Shown here: piece after piece, positions 56,427 to 64,000 of the stretch
Layout of the letters: every line of letters starts with the position of its first letter
Numbering within the stretch: the stretch's first letter is position 1
Translations under genes and position numbers: made by a program
Notes under the pieces: model-generated
Told to the model about the DNA's origin: nothing
The model's input: the letters and a program-made list of their open reading frames with translations, nothing else
Database searches by the model: none
Assembly: GCA_905250115.1 (NCBI GenBank)
Contig: CAJNOI010000069.1
Coordinates: 62,001 to 126,000 of the forward strand
Direction: 5' to 3'
From: Adineta steineri
Lineage: Eukaryota > Rotifera > Eurotatoria > Adinetida > Adinetidae
Length of the DNA: 64,000 nt

Positions 56427-57224
56427 TTAGTTCGCTTTGACTTCAGTTGAAAATCTTTTTTTCGATAATTCCTGATGATGTAAAGTAGTTTGTGACAAAG
56501 AATCATTTGTATTATTTCGAAGTTCATCAGTAAGTTGATAAAATGAATTAACAAACCATGGTGCATTATCACGTACTATATCTCGAATTATATTTCCACC
56601 AAAACCAATAAAACCATCTGCATTTGCTTCCATATCAGTTGCACCATCACCAATTAAAATTATACGTTGATAATTATATTTATTTTTAAGATATTCAATA
56701 ACACGTCCTTTACCACCTGAATCCGATGTCATTTCATCTTCATCAAAACCAGCATATGAACCATCAGAATTAAATAATAATTGATTAGCAAATACATTTG
56801 TTAATGGTATATTTAATTGTTCAGCAACAGGATCAACAATCGAATGAAAACCACCTGTTATTAAATAAACAGGTATTTGACGTTCATGTAATGCAGTAAT
56901 AAGTTCACTAATTCCATTCGTTAATTCTGATGGATGATTTATAACAAATTTTTCTAAACATTGAAGTGTTGGTTGAATAATATTAAGACGAGTTTGTAGT
57001 GCAGTTCGGAAACTCATATTACCACCCATTGCATTTCGTGTTATAGCTTCAACTAATGAACCAACTTGTTTAAATTTAGCTAATTCATCAATAGCTTCTT
57101 CAGTACAAACAGTTGAATCAACATCAAAACAAACACAATCAGCATTTAACCATAATTTACGAATGAAATCTTCTTTTTTAGAAGATTCTGATGATGAAGC
57201 TTCGTTTGCTAAACCTTTCGTCAT
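56427..57224 (-). CDS. PSPH: Phosphoserine phosphatase
   Basis: A single open frame of 265 residues. It is a HAD-superfamily phosphatase carrying out the last step of serine synthesis, phosphoserine to serine. Motif I is FDVDSTV with nucleophile Asp and the second Asp; motif II is YLITGGF (Thr in place of the Ser of vertebrate PSPH, a change the HAD fold tolerates); motif III is the Lys in GGKGRVIE; motif IV is IGDGATDMEA. VFANQLLFNSDGSYAGFDE matches the family. The C-terminus runs about 30 residues beyond human PSPH with a Thr/Asn/Ser-rich tail. No introns, unlike its neighbours. An acceptor-like GCTGTTTTAG sits 10 bases before the ATG. Confidence 0.95.
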   Translation of the reverse strand: MTKGLANEASSSESSKKEDFIRKLWLNADCVCFDVDSTVCTEEAIDELAKFKQVGSLVEAITRNAMGGNMSFRTALQTRLNIIQPTLQCLEKFVINHPSELTNGISELITALHERQIPVYLITGGFHSIVDPVAEQLNIPLTNVFANQLLFNSDGSYAGFDEDEMTSDSGGKGRVIEYLKNKYNYQRIILIGDGATDMEANADGFIGFGGNIIRDIVRDNAPWFVNSFYQLTDELRNNTNDSLSQTTLHHQELSKKRFSTEVKAN

Positions 57225-57791
57225 ACTATCTTCCTAAAACAGCAATAAAAAATATAAATAAATAACGTCCAGACAAAAACATGATATTCTAGATATTACC
57301 TTACTGATTAGTACGTGTAAACTAATTGATTGGTAGACAGACAAAAGGAGACAAACGTTGAAATTTATTATGAATAAAATACGTTTACTTAGCGCACTTG
57401 TCAACAAACAGAGCGAGCGAGCATGAGAAAAAAAAACGGTACGGTTATTTGTGAACCAATCATTTTCATGACATCATATGACGAGCGCTAGAATTGGATA
57501 TAATATTATTCAACAGAAAAAGAGAAACACTTATTGACCTTGAATTCACGGCCATGTGATTTCGTATGATGCAATGATAGAATATTTCGTCAGCTTAGAG
57601 AAAAAAATTCAAATTCCTTTTTATCGTTTCTCTCATTGATTTTCATTACTCTAAAAAACGATTTATTTTTTTTGAAATATATAATTCAGATAAACAATGT
57701 TTTTATAACTCATAAAGTCTTTTAACAGCTTGTATATTCATAAGACTAATTGAATAATCATTTATGAGTGTTTATATGTGAAACTAATTAT
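57225..57791. other. Short intergenic region
   Basis: 567 bp between the SETMAR-type stop and the PSPH start on the same strand. It contains no gene and probably holds the PSPH promoter or its trans-splice region. Confidence 0.4.
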
Positions 57792-58643
57792 TTAATCTGT
57801 TGTTTGATATGGCATAAAACCAGTACATGATGAACTTGAACAATGACATGGTTTAGAAAATTTCTCATCAACTGTTGTTCCATAACTATAGGATAATTCT
57901 TCATTTGCTTGAATTTCTCTTAAAGTAAAAAATACTAAACGTGGTGGTGTTGGTTGATCACTTCGAATTGGAACAATATGTAAATTTGGATTACAACTAT
58001 GATTAATAAATCGTGTCCAATTACCATAATAACGTGCATCAATAAATGTTTTTGTTATTGCTTGAGAAGAATGTTCATTATAAAGTAATAAATAATTATG
58101 TTCAAAATTCTTTGTTAATAATATTCGACGATGAGCTTCACTTTCGGATAATACTTCTCCAACATATTCACCAATATATGTACCTGGATGAAGAATAGGT
58201 TTTTCAGTAATAACACCATAGCCTTTATTCGATGTTGAAATAATTTTAACATTTTTTGATTGATCATCTTTTTGACTGACACGATTTTGACATGTATCAA
58301 ATGAACAATTACATTCTGAATTACATTCAAATATTGGTCCAGTTTTATTCATATTTAAACAATGATTTGAATCATAATTTATACCAAAACGATTTGCACA
58401 TGAGCAATTTATACAAGTATTATCTGTAGCACATGAACAACCTTCATATTGCTCATCATCGTCATTGATTAATTGAATTAAACAAGAATCGATATACTAG
58501 AAATTAGTTTTTTTTATTTAGTCATTTCTTTATTTTCATTTTAAACATAATTAACAAAAAAAATAGTATCATACCACAAATGGTGTTTTTTCTTTTAATG
58601 CTGCTGCTGTTGCAATTGTTTGTTCTTCTATAGTCGTTGTCAT
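57792..58643 (-). CDS. SETMAR: SETMAR-type histone-lysine methyltransferase (SET part only)
   Basis: Exons 58575-58643 and 57792-58496 join in phase 0 to give 257 residues. After a short N-terminus comes a pre-SET zinc domain (GCSCATDNTCINCSCANRFG, NYDSNHCLNM, FECNSECNCSFDTCQNRV). The SET domain follows, with KGYGV, the cofactor segment FINHSCNPN and the catalytic-tyrosine region ELSYSYG, then a post-SET cysteine cluster (KPCHCSSSSCTGFMPY). The spacing and the ending match the SET half of SETMAR, which methylates histone H3, better than SUV39. No mariner transposase follows, as expected outside anthropoid primates. The start codon is only 5 bases beyond the stop of the preceding gene. Confidence 0.88.
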
Positions 58644-58648
58644 TTGAA

Positions 58649-58984
58649 TTATTGAATTGTAAATGATATAGCTGTAAGATCGTTTGTACGAATTAATGCT
58701 GTTGGCATACAACCAATTTTTGTTTGTAAATCTTTTACTAAGATTTGAGAAAAATTTGAATCTATACTAAGACAATGAGTAGCTGTTAGTGAAGATTCAC
58801 GATAGAAATCAAGTTCAATTGGTGAAATATTTTTATTAGTTTTTAAATATTCAAGAACATTTAAAAAACGTGAACGTAATTCTGCACGTTTTTCTTGTTT
58901 TAATGCAGAATTTTCTGGAGCTTGAGTAGCTAATGCTAGACGATATACTGCAAGACCATCATCATCATTATCTATATTTGACAT
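58649..58984 (-). CDS. 111-residue protein, unknown function, in operon-like cluster
   Basis: A single open frame begins MSNIDNDDDGLAVYRLALAT and ends in FTIQ. It looks like a real globular alpha/beta protein (regular hydrophobic pattern, several Leu-rich helices, no low complexity). I do not recognise the family. It lies 82 bp after the EF-hand gene and 5 bp before the SETMAR-type gene on the same strand. The sequence TTCTTTTATTTAAG abuts its ATG directly, a perfect acceptor-like context, so the mRNA may be trans-spliced or have a 5' intron. Confidence 0.7.
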   Translation of the reverse strand: MSNIDNDDDGLAVYRLALATQAPENSALKQEKRAELRSRFLNVLEYLKTNKNISPIELDFYRESSLTATHCLSIDSNFSQILVKDLQTKIGCMPTALIRTNDLTAISFTIQ

Positions 58985-59066
58985 CTTAAATAAAAGAATA
59001 AGAAACTTTTATTAAATGAAACATTTTTTTTATAAAAATACATTAAAAATATGAATACGAGATTGG

Positions 59067-59588
59067 TCAATATCCTCCTCCTGATCCACTCATACGTGTA
59101 CATCCTATCATATATTCATTAAAATCAAGTCCACCGGTTTGATTTATATCTAGACTACGAAACGTTGCCTCAGCATTACGTTCAATATTTTCCCATGACG
59201 TATTAAGCAACGACGAAATATAGAGTTTTCGAAAACCATTACGATCAACGATACCATTTGGATTAGCATAAACTAAAAATTCAGATTGAAGACGTTGAAT
59301 ATCGGGACTAGACCACCCTGTCAGACTTGAAAGTAGTTGGCTATTCTGATTATACGGTGACGATGCACCAGAGTAATATGATGATGGATATTGAGCTGGT
59401 TGTTGCATATATTGAGGTTGTTGCATATATTGCGGTTGCTGTGCGTATTGCGGTTGTTGTACGTATTGAGGTTGTTGCATGTATTGAGGTTGCTGTTGTT
59501 GTTGTTGTTGTTGTTGATAAGGTGGAGAAACTCCGCCTTGCATTGGAGCAACCTGAGCACCGTTTTTCTTTTTCATCATATTACCCAT
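59067..59588 (-). CDS. EF-hand protein with Gln-Pro-Gln-Tyr repeat N-terminus
   Basis: Single exon, 173 residues. It starts MGNMMKKKNG; a glycine at position 2 would permit N-myristoylation. Residues 25-65 are a poly-Gln tract and QPQYMQ-type repeats. The C-terminal half has one degenerate helix-loop-helix (VYANPNGIVDRNGF) and one canonical EF-hand loop, DINQTGGLDFNE, with acidic or oxygen ligands at positions 1, 3, 5, 9 and 12. This resembles a shortened neuronal-calcium-sensor or penta-EF-hand protein, a membrane-associated calcium sensor. The exact family is uncertain. It is first in a minus-strand cluster and divergent from DDX49. Confidence 0.8.
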   Translation of the reverse strand: MGNMMKKKNGAQVAPMQGGVSPPYQQQQQQQQQPQYMQQPQYVQQPQYAQQPQYMQQPQYMQQPAQYPSSYYSGASSPYNQNSQLLSSLTGWSSPDIQRLQSEFLVYANPNGIVDRNGFRKLYISSLLNTSWENIERNAEATFRSLDINQTGGLDFNEYMIGCTRMSGSGGGY

Positions 59589-60301
59589 ACTTAGTTCGTA
59601 ATTTAAAAAGAAAAGTCTATTTCAATAGCTATTGTTTACAGTAAGACTGTGCGGTAAATGTTTGTTTATGGCTACTATTTATTACTTTTTATGACGACAT
59701 TTCATCCATAACAATAGATGAAGATAAATCCTACGTACAATATCAAGTAATAAAACTATTCAGGTGAAACTTTGAAATTATTCATATGCTATTGTTACTA
59801 CTTTCGTCTGTTTAATTATGCATATTTAATGCTAGATAATAGAGACAACTAAATTCAATAGATATGACATAAAACAAATACATATAGAACAATAGTATAT
59901 TCGATTAAAAATACGAAATATATTCGTCAATATAAGGCGTTATTGTTGCATCTTATTATTTGAAATGTAAAATAAGTAAGATGAAAAAATAGACGTATGA
60001 AGAATGACTTGACTAATAACAAATGGTTACAATACGTAGCAAATAATAAAAAATTATTTTGTTCGATGAATTACTAGTGTCATCTATTATCGAGCTTCTA
60101 TTTTTGTAACTATTATTAACCAATAATAATAGTCTTATGCGAAAGTTTAGGTAGGTCGTATAGTTCATAGAGATCGCATTGACTGATATAAGATTTGATT
60201 AATTAATAAACTTGAATAGTTCCATTAATATCTTCAAAAACGATAACAATTATATCTATTCAATCATTAGAAAATATTCTACTTAATACTTTTAGGGAAA
60301 A
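59589..60301. other. Upstream region shared by EF-hand and DDX49 genes
   Basis: 713 bp of AT-rich sequence between divergent start codons. It ends with the acceptor-like AATACTTTTAG at 60285-60295, a few bases before the DDX49 ATG. No gene seen. Confidence 0.45.
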
Positions 60302-62248
60302 ATGAGTGATAACGACGAAGAAATACAATTACGAAAAGATTATGTTGAATCATCATCATTTGATTCATTACCATTAAAAAAATGGTTAAAAGATCAATGT
60401 CGTTTACTTGGTTTTGATCATCCAACACCTGTTCAACATGCATGTATTCCAAATATTCTTCAAGGTATGTTTATTTCTGTTTGTTTTTTCCTTATCACAT
60501 ATTACTTTATACAGGTCAAGATATCTTAGCATGTGCTAAAACTGGTTCTGGTAAAACAGCTGCTTTTGCCTTACCTATTCTTGATGTACTCAGTGATGAT
60601 ATATATGGTATATTTGCACTTGTTCTTACGCCAACAAGGTATGTTTTTTTATATAACAGAAAGAGCAAGTAAATGAATATTTTCTGTATTTAATTTAGAG
60701 AATTAGCTTATCAAATTGCTGATCAATTTCGTGTTTTTGGTAAACCATTAGGTTTAAAAGATTGTGTAATTACAGGTGGCATGGGTTAGTCAATAAATGA
60801 TTTTATAATATTGAAATTACTTTTTTGTCTCATTTACAGATATGATGATTCAAAATTCGGCATTAACTGAAAGTCCACATATTGTTATTGCTACACCAGG
60901 TCGACTTGCTGATCATATTGAAAGTGGAACTGAATTTTCATTAAATAAAATCAAATTTTTAGTATGATTAAATATATTATCACAATATATATATATATAT
61001 CTTTTCTACCTTCAGGTACTCGATGAAGCTGATCGTTTGTTAGAAGATAATTTTGGTAAACAATTACAAACTATATTTTCTAAACTACCAAAACAACGAC
61101 AAACACTTCTATTCAGTGCAACTATAACTGATACGATTAAACAAGTTCAATCAATATCTGAAAGAAAACCATTTCTATTCGATGGAAATTTATTGTAAGA
61201 AAAGATTCAACTATTAAAAATAGAAATACTTTTTTTTTGTCTATATTATTAGACATCAACCTGTAGATAAATTAGATCAATATTATTTATTAGTACCGGC
61301 TAATGTCAAAGATGCTTATCTCTTTCATTTACTATCTTTATATCATAGTAATAATGATGATGATGATGAACAAAAACCAAAACTACATAGTACTTCAACG
61401 ATTGTTTTTACAAATACTTGTCGTGATTGTCAGATTCTATCGATGATGTGTCGAAAATTTCATATGCCATCTGTTGAAATTCATTCATTAATGAAACAAC
61501 GACAACGTTTAGCTTCATTAGCAAAATTTAAATCACTTCAAGTTCGAATATTATTTGCTACTGATGTAGCTTCAAGGTAAAATAATTTCAATTACTTTTT
61601 TTTCTCTACTTTTTTTTCTTTTTCAGAGGTCTTGATATTCCCAGTGTTGATCTCATTATTAATCACAATGTACCATTTGTACCAAAAGAATATGTTCATC
61701 GTGTAGGACGAACAGCTCGTGCTGGTATGTCAACATTTTTTTTCTATGAATCTTTCACATCATAAGATTAGTGACAGACGCAACAGGTGTCGATCTCGCT
61801 AGTGCCACCTTCTGTTGATTCTGTTTCTCTCAAGAAAAAGATGCTATACCTCCTCTAGAACAGATTCTTCACTATAACTGACACTCCACTCACTGGTTTT
61901 TTTTTTATCTCCGTCACTGAATAATATTAATTTCGAATTTATATTTTAGGTCGTTCTGGAACTGCAATCACACTTGTAACACAATATGATGTAAAATTAA
62001 TGCATAAAATTGAAGATCGTATTAGTAAATCATTAACAGAATATCGAGTACAAGAAAAAGAAGTTCTTAAACTTCTTGTTGAAGTTTCCATGACACGAAG
62101 TCAAGTCGAAATTCAACTTGATGAAGAAGATTTTGGTGAAGCTGAAAAAATAAATAAACGAAAACATCGTATTCTTGAACAAGAAATATTAGCAGAAGCT
62201 AATCCAAAAAAATCTAAAAATAAAAAAAAAGAAAAATTAAATGTTTGA
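60302..62248 (+). CDS. DDX49: DEAD-box RNA helicase DDX49 (Dbp8)
   Basis: Eight exons (60302-60464, 60515-60638, 60699-60784, 60840-60961, 61015-61194, 61254-61576, 61627-61724, 61950-62248) give 464 residues. All helicase motifs are present: Q motif ([14 protein letters not shown]), [58 protein letters not shown] and [13 protein letters not shown]. The DDX49/Dbp8 clade is indicated by [10 protein letters not shown] and [16 protein letters not shown] near the end, with a Lys-rich nucleolar-type tail. The yeast counterpart acts in the nucleolus in small-subunit rRNA processing. The exon 3 donor is GTTAGT. The intron before the last exon is 225 bp, long for this locus. Confidence 0.96.
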
Positions 62249-62267
62249 AAAATAAATAAAAATCATT

Positions 62268-62281
62268 GTTTTTGTTTTCAG
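62268..62281 (+). promoter_or_regulatory. Putative trans-splice acceptor between DDX49 and the zinc-finger gene
   Basis: TTTTTGTTTTCAG lies 12 bases before the ATG at 62294 and 20 bases after an AATAAA that follows the DDX49 stop. With only 45 bp between the two coding regions there is hardly room for a promoter. A spliced-leader acceptor (known in rotifers) is the natural reading. A short cis intron cannot be excluded. Confidence 0.55.
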
Positions 62282-62293
62282 ATTAAATATAAA

Positions 62294-64000
62294 ATGCTAA
62301 ATAGTTATCCAATTTATAATCCAACAACAAATAATTTACGTCGTAATAGTCTTAATTCTACTTTACCATTAACGAAATATCGTCGAAATTCATTTTTACC
62401 TTCAACACCATTAATTTTATCCCAACAAACATATACAGAATATTCTGATGATTATTTCTCATCATCCTCATCATCAACTTCAACAACAAATAATAATAAT
62501 AATAATCAATCAAAAATTAACGAAATCCCAATAAATCTTTTTTCGGAATCTAAAGATGATAATAGTCTTTCATTTCTTGATAGTCTTGATCTTACAAATA
62601 ATTTAATATCGTCAACAAATGATGACAATCTATTTAATGAGAAAAATTTATCGGATTTATCAACACCATCACCTGTTATTTCATCTCCTCAATCTACAAT
62701 TCAATGTGTACGTATTATTCGTCGAAATGATACAACTCCTATCCAAGCAAATTCAAATTCGAATTCAAATCAACGACGTGTTGTACGTGTCATCCGATTA
62801 AGTAATTCTACACGTACAACAGAACAATCTCCATCGTCATCATCATCATCATCAAATGTATATATTGTTCGAAAAAGTGATCTAACGCCAACTGTTCATA
62901 TAAATCCTGCCGTTCAACATGTTATTGCAAAAACAAATAATAATAATAATAATAATAATCCTAATCCTAATCCTATAGATGAAAATAATCAAATAAATAA
63001 ATTTTATGGTTCAACAATATCAATATTTGGTATTGAATTTACTGTTGTATCACATGAAACAAATTCTACAGATAAATGTGCATCACTTGTACAAAATATG
63101 AATGACACAACGATAAAAACAAATGTACAGACAACAAACAAAGTATGAACAAAAAAAATTAGAAACAAATATTTTTATTACTTTAATTATTTTTAGATAA
63201 ATGATATTCATAAATTATTCTCAAGAATTTATCGATGTGTACTTTGTTCAGCGGAATTTAATGTTTACGAAGATTTTGTTTCACATGGTAGTGGACATTT
63301 ACAAGATTTATCATTAAAACCACTTGAAACAGCATCTGTTTTTCGTCGACGGTCATATCGATGTCTTCTACCGCATTGCAATGCAAGAATTGAAAGGTAA
63401 AGTACTATAATTAATGAAAAAATCTCTTCAAGGGCGTTACGCCCCTGGATTTATCTTATGAGTGAAACTTACGCTACATTTGTTTTCGAATTCACAAGTG
63501 ACAGTAACTAAATATATTTGATTACAACAAAATTTACACATGAGTTGATGTTCATAATAGCATATCTATTAAATAATGGGTATTGTCATTTTCTCTTATA
63601 TTCAAATTTAAATTCCATGTAAGTTGATTAGTAAAAAAGTCATGGAAAGAAATAAGAAGTATTAATTAGTTATTTTTGTCTAATAATATCTTTCATATGT
63701 AAGCTTCTTATACTGAACATCTTTAGATAGATTCTATTGAATGCTGTTTATAGAAAAAAATCTCTTATATTTCTGTTTAATTTAGTGAAACTGAAAGTCC
63801 TCGTATACTTGATCAATTATTCCGTCGACATCTTCTTAGTCATGTTGGTACACATCCATTTAAAGTAAATTATACTTTAAAAATATGCTATAAAAAAATT
63901 TTATTATTATTTAGTGTCATATATGTAAAAGTAAATTTCAACGAATACAAAATTATCGTGTTCATTTAGCATATCATGAAGAAATGAACAGTCCTTCATT
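62294..64000 (+). CDS. C2H2 zinc-finger protein, partial at right edge
   Basis: Visible exons are 62294-63142, 63197-63396, 63786-63864 and 63915 to the window end. The first 283 residues are low complexity, rich in Ser, Asn and Thr, with basic patches (CVRIIRRNDT, RRVVRVIRLS) and poly-Asn. They are followed by FYGSTISIFGIEFTVVSHE. After this come zinc fingers: YRCVLCSAEFNVYEDFVSHGSGH, YRCLLPHCNAR followed across the intron by FRRHLLSHVGTH, and CHICKSKFQRIQNYRVHLAYH. This is a nuclear DNA-binding protein; the clade is not recognised and more fingers probably lie beyond the edge. It is the downstream member of an operon-like pair with DDX49. Confidence 0.82.

Overview
The window is a piece of a compact, AT-rich animal nuclear genome, most likely from a bdelloid rotifer. 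This is inferred from gene content and style, not from a search. Introns are mostly 45-70 bp GT-AG introns rich in T. Several genes sit almost end to end on one strand, and several start codons lie directly behind a splice-acceptor-like TTTTAG or TTTAAG. One gene joins an arginine ADP-ribosyltransferase domain to ribonuclease-inhibitor-type leucine-rich repeats, an architecture I associate with bdelloid genomes. I see no bacterial, organellar or intact viral genes, no rRNA, no CRISPR array and no tRNA I could defend.

Layout. 0-11 kb: an unrecognised spliced gene (-), a two-pass membrane protein (+), a Snail-type zinc-finger factor (+) flanked by large non-coding stretches, and the GPI mannosyltransferase PIGM (+). 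12.6-15.6 kb: the ART-LRR gene (-), whose 14 LRRs each sit on their own phase-0 exon. 18.5-25 kb (-): an hnRNP A/B-type RNA-binding protein, a bHLH factor and a small Ser-rich protein of unknown function. 25-32.4 kb: mostly non-coding, with one small type I membrane protein (-) and two fold-back structures. 32.4-36.6 kb (+): an ACK/TNK2-like tyrosine-kinase-family gene with a CRIB motif but an altered catalytic loop. 37-39 kb: a small Cys-rich/Tyr-Gln-Pro protein (+) and the ubiquitin-like UBL5 (-). 39.2-44.7 kb (+): CaMKII in 21 exons. 46.5-50.4 kb: the ciliary protein CFAP20 (+) facing the copper transporter CTR1 (-). 53.8-55.5 kb (+): a two-pore potassium channel. 56.4-59.6 kb (-): phosphoserine phosphatase, a SETMAR-type histone methyltransferase, a 111-residue unknown protein and an EF-hand protein, the last three closely packed. 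60.3-64 kb (+): the DEAD-box helicase DDX49, followed after 45 bp by a C2H2 zinc-finger gene that runs off the window.

The genes do not form one pathway. They are developmental regulators (Snail, bHLH, SETMAR, zinc finger), signalling proteins (CaMKII, ACK-like, K2P channel, EF-hand), housekeeping enzymes (PIGM, PSPH, DDX49, UBL5, hnRNP, CTR1, CFAP20) and one lineage-type accessory gene (ART-LRR). The observations most worth checking are the one-repeat-per-exon ART-LRR gene, the predicted ACK-like pseudokinase, two operon-like clusters with possible trans-splice acceptors, in-frame microexons in CaMKII and the K2P channel, and several short palindromic elements.
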